Under the pieces are notes generated by a model that saw only the letters and a list, made by a program, of their open reading frames with translations, was not told the DNA's origin and searched no databases. Source: Halovenus rubra (GTDB taxonomy: Archaea; Halobacteriota; Halobacteria; Halobacteriales; Haloarculaceae). From it: DNA of 64,000 nt. Both the position numbers and the translations under genes were made by a program. Where the stretch lies: assembly GCF_026586665.1 (NCBI RefSeq), contig NZ_JAODIY010000016.1, forward strand, positions 21,112-85,111. The letters run 5' to 3'. Within the stretch, counting starts at the first letter, position 1. The number at the start of each line of letters is the position of its first letter. Below, piece by piece: positions 46,032 through 55,679 of this stretch.

Positions 46032-49000
46032 CAGCTTCACCTCCGAACTCGTCATCGAAATCGCGGTCGGTCGCGCGGATCGGGACATACGTTCGTGGAT
46101 CAGAATCTAGAGTTTCTACCCGGTCACGGCGCTGATGCGGGCGTACGTCACATGACCGCTGGAAGTCACAGTACTCACATCCTGCCTCACGCTGTGAGAG
46201 AACAGTCGTATGGAATCGACCGTGCTCTACGGCCGTGCTGATGGTCCCAAGGCGGTCTGGTATCACCTCATTGAGGAAGCGTCGAAGGTCGCTATCGGAG
46301 TCGAACTTCGATTCGATTCCACGTGGTTCGTGGAGTTTGTTCGGCGGTTTCGTCTGGTAGTAGGTCGCAGCGAGATCAGTCACAGTATCCATCTCGTCCG
46401 CAAGCACATCCTCGGCAGCGAGGAGATATATCGGGAGTTGGAACGTCGTGCCGCCGGTTGTTTTCGTCAGGGACGGTGCGTACCCAGTTTTGTAGTCGAA
46501 CAACTGTATCTGAGTCCCTTCATCAGTGACTCCGACGTCGACGCGGTCAATGTAACCGCGGAATTCGACTGTCTCGCCATTCGGGAGGTCGATTTCGAAG
46601 GGGTCGAGGTCTTCCTCGGGTAGTCCAGTCCCGAATGGTGGCTCAAACCACGCAGGGAGAGTGTCACCGCCACGGTTGTACTCGCGTTCGACAAACCGGG
46701 TGAACAACCCTTGATCAACACCTTGGTGCGGACGTGGCTCCCCGTAGTGCGGATTAGCTTCTGGGTCACCAAGGCCGGCGAATAGTTGTTCGAGCCAGCG
46801 TTGATGGAACAGCCCTGAATAGTCAAATTCGGCGTCTTCGAGTTCATTGAGGGCGATCTCCAGCATATGTGATTCGAGCGAGGATAGTTCGTATTCTTGA
46901 ATATCGATTCCTTCACCGGGCTCTGACTGGAGGGCTTTGTAGAAGCGTTCAAACGTATCGTGGACGAACGTTCCCGTTTCCAGAGGGTCAGGCGTCCGTT
47001 CGATGTCGTTGTCGTCCTCAAGATCAAGGACGTGCTCCATGTAGAATTGGAAACCACAATTCACGTATCGTTCGATTCGGCTGGCACTGTACGGTTCCCG
47101 GGCGGAGTCAGGATATATGTCCGCCACTGTCGTGGAATCGAGTAATCCATCGTGAGGCGATATATCCGGGCTAGCGCGCTCAGTGGCGCACGTGATGCCG
47201 CGATCTGCGCGAATGGTCTGCTCCGTAGTAAAGTCATCACGTTCGCCTGCAGCATCGAGTGCTGATCGCCGCTCTGTAAGGGGCGAGATTGCGCGTTGAA
47301 GATCTTCTCGAGATCCAATTCGACTGTCAACCCCGGTTGTCGGTTCGATTCCAGTTACCCTCGTGAGTTCATCTAAGACTGGTGATCGCACCATTGCGGT
47401 CGAGCTCGGATCAGTGGACGGTGTTGTAATCGTCGCAGTGTCCGCGTTGCTGAGGAGGCACGCGAAGGTATATCGATCCCGGACTCGTTCATCAAGAACC
47501 TCCAGTATCAGATGTGCGTCCACCATCTCCTCGAAGAAAGCCGGATGCCGCCGAGTTGACGGGAAATGGTCGGCAGTCAGACCGACAATGTAGAGTTGGT
47601 CAAACGCGAATTCCCGCGCATCAAGATGATCTAAGACGGTGATCTGCTCTGATTGCCCTGTATAGCCGCTGAGAGAGACTCCTTGTAGCGCTCGAAGCAG
47701 CGCTGCTGATGGTGTGAGATCGGTCGGTGGCGATATCTCCTCAAATGAATCCAAGACCGCGTGCACGTGTTCAAGCGCAGCATACTCTTGTGCCCCATCG
47801 ATTCGTGAATCAGCAGCTTCGACTGCTTCGGCAATGTGGTGGTCATCCAGTTGTGTGCGAACCGTTTCAATCGCTGACTCAAAGGAATCTTTCCGAAGTG
47901 CGCGAAGTTGCTCAAGCAGTGTCTGGACTTTGTCGGCCAGCGCAGACGACAACTGGTCCTGTACAGCGCCAACCCGGACGGAATCAGTACGTCGCTCGGC
48001 TGCGACGACAGCATCCTCTTTATCCGGCGCACAGAACGTGACTACTGGATTGGTAACTAATTCGGTGAGCGCAGCAGCACGCGGATTGTCTTCAGATAGA
48101 TCGAGAAGATTCTGGACCGCGCTGCCGACAAACGTTTCAATCACTGCTTGCTCCGTCTCGACGCTGTACGGCAGATCATACGTATCGAACACATCAACGA
48201 GATAGTCTTCGTATGCCTGGAATCCCGGGACGACGACACCGATGTCGCTGGGGACTGCGTCGTCAGCAATACGTGTACGGATATCACGAGCGATGTATCT
48301 GATCTCTCGTTCTGGGGTCGGGAGTTCGCGCCAGTGCAGTGTCTCTGGAACAGTGCGCTCCTCAGGAGGTTGATTTCTGTAGAGTGACTGTGCAACTCGT
48401 TGGAGCGCTGGCGACCCATATTTCTCGGTTACCCGCTCGATATCGAACTCAAGGTCACCATAGAGATCACGAACTGTTTCTGTTGCCTGATCGACGCCAT
48501 CAGATAGCGATTCCGAAAAGGTCGGGAGGATCGCAGCCGTCGGAAACGCTTCGACGAGTGACTCTATGACGGACTGTTCGACATGGCCGAGTTGTAGGTG
48601 TCCGGACAGAACGACGGCATCGATATGGGGCTGAAGGGCCGCGATATTGGCGTCACCAACGATTTCGAATGCGTGGCTGTAGGTGACATACCATGGTTCG
48701 GATACAGCTTCACGGCGTTGATAATAGGTCTCGTATGCTTCGACAGTAGTATCCCGAATCCGAGACGGAAGATCCGACTTCTGGAATTCATCCCTAACTC
48801 GGTCTGGGGTGTTGAGACCGACGTTTTGGAAGCGAGCGAAGCGACGGTCGAACGCATCGACGAGGTTTGCAGAGGCGTGCGGTTGGGTAGACAGCCACGG
48901 TCGATTTTCGATGATAGTATCGAGACTGCACTCGAGCGTTCGCCGATCAAGCTCTTCCGGAATCTGTGTACTTGGGCCAGCAATCTGCTCGTAGCAGTCA

Positions 49001-49209
49001 TAGACGAAACTCGTCAAGGTCTCCGTTCGAAGCGTGAGGTGTCCATAGCTATCGCGCCATTTTTTCTGGACGCGGTCATGTCTATTCGCTGTCTCAGAAA
49101 GATAGAGAATACGTCCGATCCCGTCTTCAGATGTTGACTGCACCCACTCGAATGCCTCATCCTCCAGCGATAACTGATTAGAACCGATGAAGAGCTTCCG
49201 CTCAGTCAT
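46024..49209 (-). CDS. AddB-like PD-(D/E)XK nuclease with predicted Fe-S cluster
   Basis: A 1061-residue partner of the AddA-like protein. The N-terminal helicase-like part has lost a Walker A (FIGSNQLSLED where GxxGxGKT would be), so it is probably not an ATPase. The C-terminal domain has the RecB-nuclease residues FRGYIDRVDV and LFDYKTGYAPS (about 905-940), followed by FQLPIYLLA. Cys718 together with Cys1011, Cys1014 and Cys1020 (CEYCDFQRSC) matches the four-cysteine iron-sulphur staple of AddB. It is first in the operon and overlaps the AddA-like gene by eight bases. Whether it recognises a Chi-like sequence cannot be judged. Confidence 0.85.
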   Translation of the reverse strand: MTERKLFIGSNQLSLEDEAFEWVQSTSEDGIGRILYLSETANRHDRVQKKWRDSYGHLTLRTETLTSFVYDCYEQIAGPSTQIPEELDRRTLECSLDTIIENRPWLSTQPHASANLVDAFDRRFARFQNVGLNTPDRVRDEFQKSDLPSRIRDTTVEAYETYYQRREAVSEPWYVTYSHAFEIVGDANIAALQPHIDAVVLSGHLQLGHVEQSVIESLVEAFPTAAILPTFSESLSDGVDQATETVRDLYGDLEFDIERVTEKYGSPALQRVAQSLYRNQPPEERTVPETLHWRELPTPEREIRYIARDIRTRIADDAVPSDIGVVVPGFQAYEDYLVDVFDTYDLPYSVETEQAVIETFVGSAVQNLLDLSEDNPRAAALTELVTNPVVTFCAPDKEDAVVAAERRTDSVRVGAVQDQLSSALADKVQTLLEQLRALRKDSFESAIETVRTQLDDHHIAEAVEAADSRIDGAQEYAALEHVHAVLDSFEEISPPTDLTPSAALLRALQGVSLSGYTGQSEQITVLDHLDAREFAFDQLYIVGLTADHFPSTRRHPAFFEEMVDAHLILEVLDERVRDRYTFACLLSNADTATITTPSTDPSSTAMVRSPVLDELTRVTGIEPTTGVDSRIGSREDLQRAISPLTERRSALDAAGERDDFTTEQTIRADRGITCATERASPDISPHDGLLDSTTVADIYPDSAREPYSASRIERYVNCGFQFYMEHVLDLEDDNDIERTPDPLETGTFVHDTFERFYKALQSEPGEGIDIQEYELSSLESHMLEIALNELEDAEFDYSGLFHQRWLEQLFAGLGDPEANPHYGEPRPHQGVDQGLFTRFVEREYNRGGDTLPAWFEPPFGTGLPEEDLDPFEIDLPNGETVEFRGYIDRVDVGVTDEGTQIQLFDYKTGYAPSLTKTTGGTTFQLPIYLLAAEDVLADEMDTVTDLAATYYQTKPPNKLHEPRGIESKFDSDSDLRRFLNEVIPDRLGTISTAVEHGRFHTTVLSQREAGCEYCDFQRSCDVRPHQRRDRVETLDSDPRTYVPIRATDRDFDDEFGGEADD

Positions 49210-49491
49210 TGGTTAACATGCTTTGCCTTCTCTCTTCTATCTTTGCACTAGGTACAGCACCTCCCAAAGTTCGGTACTGATAACCCGAATTAGTATATAA
49301 TTGATATGTGGGGGTCAAATAGCTTGATCACGGTATCGGTACTAGTTGACATAGTCATAGAGCATCTAGTGACACATTCGCCAGAGAACGACGTATTACC
49401 GTACTTTCGAGAGATCGAGGGGCTCCCAGAAGTCCCAGGACAGTCCTGCAAGACCCTCACTTCTATAATACTTGGTTGAGGACATCAGATA
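49210..49491. promoter_or_regulatory. Divergent promoter region with TATA box at 49463-49472
   Basis: A 280-base AT-rich gap between the AddB-like gene and the 633-residue protein gene. On the plus strand CTATAATACT (49463-49472) is centred about 25 bases before ATG 49492, so that transcript is probably leaderless. An AT-rich TAGTATATAATTG segment near 49290 could serve the minus strand. The two operons thus diverge from one control region. No ORF is supported here. Confidence 0.45.
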
Positions 49492-51393
49492 ATGTCATTG
49501 GAGCCACAGTGGAATGAACGGATCTCTAAAACAGGACGCCCGGAGCAACCGCTCCGAGCAAATAGAGTCCTAATTCAAATGGAACAAACTATTTCACGTG
49601 GCATTACCACAGATGTTCGAGCACGAGGCCGGTATTTTTCAGGATTCTGTTGGGCTATGTATCGCGTCATGCATTCACCAATCACTGCTGATCTTCCACG
49701 GGCGGAAAAGCGAAGCTTGCTTGAAGGAATTGAGGAGATTTTAGGATTGGCAAGCTACCGGCGACAACAAACTCATAATAAACAAAAGGCTGGTCTCTCG
49801 GGTGTGACAGGTAGTTCAAATATTAGTGAGAATTCAATATACGAAGGTGACTCGATTGATCTATCGGCATTTACGCTGTTGGATAACAGTCCGTACGCAA
49901 TTCGAAGATTTCAATCAACTATGGGGAATTTCTACCTCAAGCAGGGAGAATTTGCTCTGACTGCAGCCGGCCAAGAGTTAGCTGAAAGTTTGGACGAGAT
50001 TGCCGGACCGTATTTTGAAGAGATCGTTTCTGCCGTCAAGGAGCAATCAGTCACGATAGAATTGCTTGATAACTTAGCTGACGTGTTCACTCATCAAGGT
50101 TGCTTCACAAGTACAGAGAACAATCACGAACAGGATACACTCCAGCGAATCCTCATGGGACTTGTCACCTGGAATGAACGGGACCAAACTGTTGATCTCA
50201 TGGACTGGCCATCTCGTATAGATCTTCAGATTGATGACTATTATGACTATATTGTCGCTGGCGAGCAGTTCGAAGACAACCTACGTGACTCTGTCAGCAG
50301 CAATGTTCACCACCTTCGTCGAGCTTGGTCTTTGGCAATTCTTCGTGCTCACGACATTATTGTATCAAAGAACCAAGAGGAGGAACTGTCCTATGATGAC
50401 CAAGATAAACTGCGATTTAGACCTATCCGTCCACTGGGGCGTATCTATTATCTCCAAGGCCAGTTAGCGCATGCACTACGAGCACAACTCTGGGGTCTCG
50501 CTACACATCTGCGCCATGAAGCTCCCGAAGGGGTTCCCAGGAAACAATTGCTATCACAGATTGAGGCCGCACCAATTGCAACCGAGGCGACTGCAGTCCT
50601 ACAAAGTGAGACCTCGCTGAACGGGGACCGAATGAGTCAGTCGGCCATCACACGGGAGTTGTTCCGTGCCGGTCGAGTGAAGCCGATCAAATACAAGATT
50701 ACAGTCCCAGAAAAGCACGATGCAGAGTGTGAATCACTTACTGACCTTCGAGCGGAGCTACAAGCGCGTGACATTGGGACGTGGCGGCCAGTGACAGATC
50801 CAGAACTCAACGGTCGGACGTTGATTGAAGCGACCAACAATTGTCTTCCAGACATTGAATCAGCCACCACACGGACCGAGGCAATTGACGCATTGGGTCG
50901 CCTGTGTGCACGCAGTACTATTCAGTTGGTCGCCGCGATCGAACAATACGAACAGTTAGTTGAGCAGAAGCCACTGTTGGAACGGTATGTCAAACAAGAG
51001 TTTGGCCAGCGGCACTCGTCACTCGTCAAGACTTCCCAGTATCTAAACACGGTCAGTGAAGACATTCCCTTGTCGGTGCTTGCGCGCCGCATTTTCGAAG
51101 AGCGGGTCATCACAATCCACAATTATGTCATTCAGGATCGGCTTGGGAGTGGATCGATTTCAATGGTCTTCGGAACTGGGGCTGATGCAGGTGACCACTC
51201 AACAACGAATGACCAGCTATTGTTTGCAGCTGGCGGGACAGCCTCCCCAAGTACAGGCAATCTGCGATATAAAGACCTTCGACGCCTTATGCGGGACGCA
51301 GGATTACTCACCTATCACGAGGATACCAACCTATGGGTTCCGACTCCAGCTGGAGAGACAGTTATCGCTAGGTTCCGAGGTGAGTACGAATGA
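49492..51393 (+). CDS. Unknown 633-residue protein coupled to PLD nuclease
   Basis: I do not recognise this protein. It is mostly alpha-helical. A segment near residue 300 (PLGRIYYLQGQLAHALRAQL) and the C-terminal ~60 residues (NLRYKDLRRLMRDAGLLTY then WVPTPAGETVIARF) resemble a winged helix. A central part (MSQSAITRELFRAGRVKPIK) has a helix-turn-helix look. No nuclease, ATPase or membrane motif is seen. Its TGA overlaps the ATG of the PLD nuclease gene (ATGA 51390-51393), so the two are made together. A DNA-binding or specificity subunit for the nuclease is a fair inference, not shown. Confidence 0.6.
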   Translation: MSLEPQWNERISKTGRPEQPLRANRVLIQMEQTISRGITTDVRARGRYFSGFCWAMYRVMHSPITADLPRAEKRSLLEGIEEILGLASYRRQQTHNKQKAGLSGVTGSSNISENSIYEGDSIDLSAFTLLDNSPYAIRRFQSTMGNFYLKQGEFALTAAGQELAESLDEIAGPYFEEIVSAVKEQSVTIELLDNLADVFTHQGCFTSTENNHEQDTLQRILMGLVTWNERDQTVDLMDWPSRIDLQIDDYYDYIVAGEQFEDNLRDSVSSNVHHLRRAWSLAILRAHDIIVSKNQEEELSYDDQDKLRFRPIRPLGRIYYLQGQLAHALRAQLWGLATHLRHEAPEGVPRKQLLSQIEAAPIATEATAVLQSETSLNGDRMSQSAITRELFRAGRVKPIKYKITVPEKHDAECESLTDLRAELQARDIGTWRPVTDPELNGRTLIEATNNCLPDIESATTRTEAIDALGRLCARSTIQLVAAIEQYEQLVEQKPLLERYVKQEFGQRHSSLVKTSQYLNTVSEDIPLSVLARRIFEERVITIHNYVIQDRLGSGSISMVFGTGADAGDHSTTNDQLLFAAGGTASPSTGNLRYKDLRRLMRDAGLLTYHEDTNLWVPTPAGETVIARFRGEYE

Positions 51394-53873
51394 ATCTTAT
51401 TGATGCTCTCGGGGGGAGCGAAGCTGACCACGCCGTATGTACGACGTATCCATTCGAGCCCCTCTTTTTCAGTAATTATGCGATCGATCCGCTACAAGAA
51501 GCAGGCGTCGCGACACCAATCATCCTTATGGATGGCCAGCAATACGAGGAACTCGCTGAACAACAAGAACTCACAAGTCGAGCGATTGGTCAGCATTACT
51601 ACCTCGAACCAGTCACTGTAGAATCGACCTTTCATCCCAAAGTCGCCTTCCTTGCGGACGAATCTGCCTGTCACATCAGCATATCATCAGCAAATATTAC
51701 GCTTTCGGAGTACACAACTGCAGCTCAACTCGGCCAAACAATAACCGTCTCTGCGGAAACAGAGACGGACAGCAACCGCCCGACTCCACAAGAACTGGCA
51801 GTCGCACAGGATGTCAGGGTGTTTATCGACCAGCTATGCCAGGAATATGTCTCCGGGAGAGACGTGCGAACGGAGATGCAACGAGCCGTTGAGACAACAG
51901 AGTGGCTTGAAAACCGGTCACGCTCAGAATCAGTGTCCGGTGGGTTTGTACACAACCTGCAATCACCCATCCTTGAACAAGTGCTCAACGAAATTGGAGA
52001 GGTTGACCACGTCACCCTCTTTGCACCATTCTTTGGCGGTAAATCAGCACTCTCAGAGATAGACGCTCAAATCAATGCCGAAGAGTATGAGATCTATATC
52101 GCAGAGGGGAATACCCATCTTGACCCAGAAAATGCCATCAAAGCTTTTGATGAGGCTGTCACGTTCCGACCGATCCAACACGACACACGACGGTGGATTC
52201 ATGCCAAGGGGATGGTTTTCGAGGGATCATGGGGAACAGCCACGCTCTACGGCAGCCCCAACATCACCGGTCAAGCTTTACTTGAAACAGCGTCCACAGG
52301 GAATCTGGAGGCTAGCTTACTCCATATCGATACCGACGACTCAGTAACCGGCCTGTGGGGGCAACAGTCGTTCTCAGCACAAATCGGCGGAGAACAAGCT
52401 CCTTCGGAATTCGACTTCGCCGACTATTCGTTTGGTGGTGACAGTGAACCTAGCCCATCACTGACACTCGCAGACGCGCGAGTTGACCGAGCCGAAGATG
52501 ATGAAATACTGGCTAGGTTCGTTGCCCCAGATATCGCTGAGGGGACAACAATAACAATCGAGTCGCTGACAGAATCCACAGTTGAGGTAGTGTGGACAAA
52601 GGATGCGGATGATGAGAACGATGGCGTTCTAATACGACTGCCCGATTCATGGGCACAGTCGATCGTTCGACTCCACACTCCTGACGGAATGCGATCGAAC
52701 TACCGCCAGATTACGACGGAACCAACGGAAGGGACGCGGAAGGTAAGCGATGTGTTGCGTAATGATGGTCGTGAAGCGGTCCAATCACTTGTGGACGAGA
52801 CATTGTTTCTCGGCGTCGATGTTGCCCCAAACGTAATCACTGAAGCCGTCTCACGCCTCTCAGAGAAGTACGACAAGCTTGAGGAACGCCCACCAGATGT
52901 AGCGACCGACACAGCTGATAATAAGAACGACAATTCTGCGTTTTCGACTGGCGTAAGCGGTATTTCGACAACGTCTCGTAAACCACATCTTGGACTCAAA
53001 GACGGGATGGATTATGCCGAAAAACGAATTGAAGCAATCTTACAAGATTACCCAACTGTGGCATCTGTCGAAGAATTATTAGATCACTTCGAAAACCTTT
53101 GGTACTACATTACGAGAGGCCTGATTCGGTCGTCACTCGCTTCGCAACTGGAAGATCCGAAGGGCGATGACAGCGGAATTGAAACGAATCTGAACGTCGG
53201 TCGGCTTCATTCAATCTGTGCAAATCGCGTTAGTTCGATACATGATGCCCGGTATTTCGAGCGAATCAGTCACTATGTGAATCAGATACAGTCGATTCAT
53301 CCGGATTCAACAGCAGACGTGTTAGACCCGAATACGGTAGGCGATACGTTTGTTATTTATCCAGCAATGGTTCTCTCGCTAATGGAATGGCATGGTGAAG
53401 CGTTCGTCGGTCAGTTTGAGTTTCTTCGTCAGTATCACACCGAATTAACGACCGCAAATCCACTTATCGGGGAATGGCTCATTGACGGGAACGCAGTTAG
53501 TGAACGACTACATCACCACGAAACCGTACTGGATGAGCAGGTGACGGCTTTGGGTGAACGAATTGAATGGGACATCTCGCTGCCCGTAGATTTTACACCT
53601 GGACTAGAACTTCTGTTCTACGGGTTCTGGTTCCGAGAACTTGCTCGAAAATCAGATGAAGGTCTCTTCGAGAATGAGACAATATTCAATCAGTACAATC
53701 CCAAAGCGCTCGCTGAAGCAGCTCGGCTGGCTCTGGCTGGTCATGATCGTGTCAACACCAGCGATCAGTACGAAAGTTTGCGAAAAGGACGATTCGATAG
53801 CATCGTCCGTCTTACGGAAGGCCGCAGTGACCCGGTCCCACAACTAGAGTCAATTTGTGAAAGGGTTCCGTGA
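51390..53873 (+). CDS. Phospholipase-D-fold nuclease-like protein
   Basis: An 827-residue protein with two HKD-type half-sites. The first is FHPKVAFL (His82, Lys84) with SSANITLSEY (Asn102). The second is WIHAKGMVFEGS (His271, Lys273) with YGSPNITGQ (Asn291). These correspond to the catalytic H-x-K-x(n)-N of PLD nucleases and helicase-associated nucleases such as DISARM DrmC. The C-terminal ~450 residues are a helical region of unknown kind. It lies in operon with the 633-residue protein and diverges from the AddB-AddA-like operon. A DNA or RNA cutting role is inferred from the motif pair. A phosphatidyl substrate is unlikely. Confidence 0.75.
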   Translation: MNLIDALGGSEADHAVCTTYPFEPLFFSNYAIDPLQEAGVATPIILMDGQQYEELAEQQELTSRAIGQHYYLEPVTVESTFHPKVAFLADESACHISISSANITLSEYTTAAQLGQTITVSAETETDSNRPTPQELAVAQDVRVFIDQLCQEYVSGRDVRTEMQRAVETTEWLENRSRSESVSGGFVHNLQSPILEQVLNEIGEVDHVTLFAPFFGGKSALSEIDAQINAEEYEIYIAEGNTHLDPENAIKAFDEAVTFRPIQHDTRRWIHAKGMVFEGSWGTATLYGSPNITGQALLETASTGNLEASLLHIDTDDSVTGLWGQQSFSAQIGGEQAPSEFDFADYSFGGDSEPSPSLTLADARVDRAEDDEILARFVAPDIAEGTTITIESLTESTVEVVWTKDADDENDGVLIRLPDSWAQSIVRLHTPDGMRSNYRQITTEPTEGTRKVSDVLRNDGREAVQSLVDETLFLGVDVAPNVITEAVSRLSEKYDKLEERPPDVATDTADNKNDNSAFSTGVSGISTTSRKPHLGLKDGMDYAEKRIEAILQDYPTVASVEELLDHFENLWYYITRGLIRSSLASQLEDPKGDDSGIETNLNVGRLHSICANRVSSIHDARYFERISHYVNQIQSIHPDSTADVLDPNTVGDTFVIYPAMVLSLMEWHGEAFVGQFEFLRQYHTELTTANPLIGEWLIDGNAVSERLHHHETVLDEQVTALGERIEWDISLPVDFTPGLELLFYGFWFRELARKSDEGLFENETIFNQYNPKALAEAARLALAGHDRVNTSDQYESLRKGRFDSIVRLTEGRSDPVPQLESICERVP

Positions 53874-54025
53874 TTGTATACATTCGTAGAAGGCGGTACA
53901 GAATAATTGTCACACATTGATTGAAGTTTTTCTGGGGCCTATCACTTTGTTCGTAATTGACGACAGCTATCGCCAGCTGTAAGCAGAATGCCAGAACGCC
54001 CATGGGTAGAGGATTGTTGGTGAAA
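53874..54025. other. Downstream flank of transposase remnant
   Basis: On the minus strand this stretch reads FTNNPLPMGVLAFCLQLAIA and so on, but I can connect it to no family. It is probably non-coding sequence between the PLD gene and the IS1595-type remnant. Confidence 0.3.
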
Positions 54026-54250
54026 TCATAGCGCAGTCTTGGGGATGATTTTGAGTGCTTCGTCGCCGAGTTTACCGCGGTCACATTTGCGAAGTCGGAA
54101 CGCTCTGAGGTAGGATGTGAGCTTGCCTTTGAAGACTCTTTGATGAGGAGAGATCTACCGTCAAGCCAGCGGCCCTCCCACAACAGATTCGCGGCACAAC
54201 ACCCCGGGACGAACGTCTTCAATGGTACATTTTCCGTCGGGTGGCGCGGC
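54026..54250 (-). pseudogene. IS1595-type transposase C-terminal remnant
   Basis: The minus strand ends at TGA 54028-54026 with SPHQRVFKGKLTSYLRAFRL then RKCDRGKLGDEALKIIPKTAL. This is very like the end of haloarchaeal IS1595 (ISH-type) transposases, where HRGV-KDKLTPYLRAFQLRR is expected. After one frameshift, upstream codons give CAANLLWEGRWL, matching the preceding helix with a conserved Trp-Leu. Only about 75 codons survive. Together with bases 54,251-54,476, which show nothing, it fills the gap before mcrC. Confidence 0.6.
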
Positions 54251-54476
54251 CACGCCACCCTTGCCTGATGTGACTTCCAGCTACGGCGCCAGTTCACCAA
54301 CAATCTTCTAAAGAAGAGCGAATGATATTTTCCTGACTGGCTTTCTCATCTCAAACCAGTTTTGGTTGATTTTATGCGCTGACACTGGGTTATGGGTGAG
54401 AGACAGCCGTGAACGGGTTGGGTTTCTGCGCTGTTACCACTATGATCTCAGATACGACTCCAATTTCACCGTGTTG

Positions 54477-55679
54477 TCAACCCACAGTTCGGGAAAGAAA
54501 ATCAAAAAATCGCTTAACATTCTCTCGTCCGAATTCACCAACATCCACAGTATTCACCCCTGTCGGTAGCTCCAACATCGCTAAACTCTGCCCGTTCTTC
54601 ACGGAGTAGTCATTCTCGACAGCACCGTCGTTGTCTGGATAAACCAGCACACCAGGCGCATCATAGGCAGTCTGGTACGCTACGACCTGATAGACATCGT
54701 TGTTCTGGACTTTGGTCTTCCACTTGGCGTCCCCAATCAGTACTGGCTCACCGTGGCGCTTGACAACGAAATCAGGTCGCATACGAATCGACGGGTTTCC
54801 TCTGAGTAGATTGTCGGTTCGAGCCTGCCCTTCTACGCTCCAGCTGCCTCGTTCGTCCACAGATTCTCGTGCAGTCCTCTCTACCACCTTTTCGAACACG
54901 TCATTCATTCCGATCAACAGGGAGTACGATGCACCCTCACCAGCAACGATGTCTTCGATGTAGATGTGTTTCAGTACAAGCTGCGACAATGCCAGAACCT
55001 TCTCATAGTAATCAGTAAGACGAGTCAGTTTGATCTGTTCGGCTTCCTCGATCGAAACTTCGCGGAGGGTCACTCGTCGTCTGAGCCGCGATTCGTATTC
55101 ACGTAGTTCACCAGCAATTTCGGTGTTATCCACCAACGACGAAAGCGCGTTCGCAACGCAGAGAATTGTCTGGTTTAGCGTGGTATCGTGGGAGAATTCG
55201 TCGTAATCGCACTCGAAATCCGTCTTACCCGGGCCCCCTGCAAGCTGTCTCCGGACGTTCAATCTCCCTCGGAGGTACTCTTCTGTTCCTTCTACTTCGA
55301 TGTACTCTCTCCTGAGGCCCTGAGAAAGAACTACCTCCAGTTCTTCAAGGAATAGGGCTGCTACCGTGTCCACAAAATTCGTCCCGCTTTCGAGTTTCGT
55401 TTCGCGTGAGAGGTGAGTTGGTTCTGTTCCGTTTGCGTATCGTAGCAGCGTGACGAGGTTCGGCTCCCCGATTTTCGGTTGTATCTCAATAGTGGGTCCA
55501 TCGGGAAGAGCGACGACTCCGACTCGATGGTCCGTGTGCAGTACAGTCTGTTCGCCTCGTTTGTACTCCACTCGTAATCCATCGACCTGTGATTCGATCA
55601 TCTCGATATCGTCATCGGACAGATCGATTGGGTCTGAGTCGTCGTACTCGGACAGTTCTATCAAGTCAGGAGTTGTCAC
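54477..55679 (-). CDS. mcrC: McrC subunit of a modification-dependent restriction system
   Basis: A 400-residue McrC-family protein. The N-terminal part reads VGVVALPDGPTIEIQPKIGE, LLRYANG and EYLRGRLNVRRQL. The C-terminal nuclease has MRPDFVVKRHGEPVLIGDAKWK, giving a PD-(D/E)XK site with D (PDF) and DAK (about residues 325-345). McrC binds McrB and supplies the DNA-cutting centre once GTP-driven McrB has found modified sites. Its start overlaps the mcrB stop by four bases (ATGA 55676-55679). Full length. Confidence 0.92.
   Translation of the reverse strand: MTTPDLIELSEYDDSDPIDLSDDDIEMIESQVDGLRVEYKRGEQTVLHTDHRVGVVALPDGPTIEIQPKIGEPNLVTLLRYANGTEPTHLSRETKLESGTNFVDTVAALFLEELEVVLSQGLRREYIEVEGTEEYLRGRLNVRRQLAGGPGKTDFECDYDEFSHDTTLNQTILCVANALSSLVDNTEIAGELREYESRLRRRVTLREVSIEEAEQIKLTRLTDYYEKVLALSQLVLKHIYIEDIVAGEGASYSLLIGMNDVFEKVVERTARESVDERGSWSVEGQARTDNLLRGNPSIRMRPDFVVKRHGEPVLIGDAKWKTKVQNNDVYQVVAYQTAYDAPGVLVYPDNDGAVENDYSVKNGQSLAMLELPTGVNTVDVGEFGRENVKRFFDFLSRTVG

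Noticed and set aside
42315..53873. DISARM reading of the helicase plus PLD genes
   Set aside because: DISARM needs a DrmA helicase, a DUF1998 DrmB and a methylase next to the PLD protein. Here the neighbours are AddAB-like and an unknown protein, and the SNF2 helicase belongs to the BREX operon.
53874..54025. Minus-strand frame continuing the IS1595 remnant (FTNNPLPMGVLAFCLQ)
   Set aside because: It lies after the transposase stop, resembles no family, and is not needed to explain the remnant.
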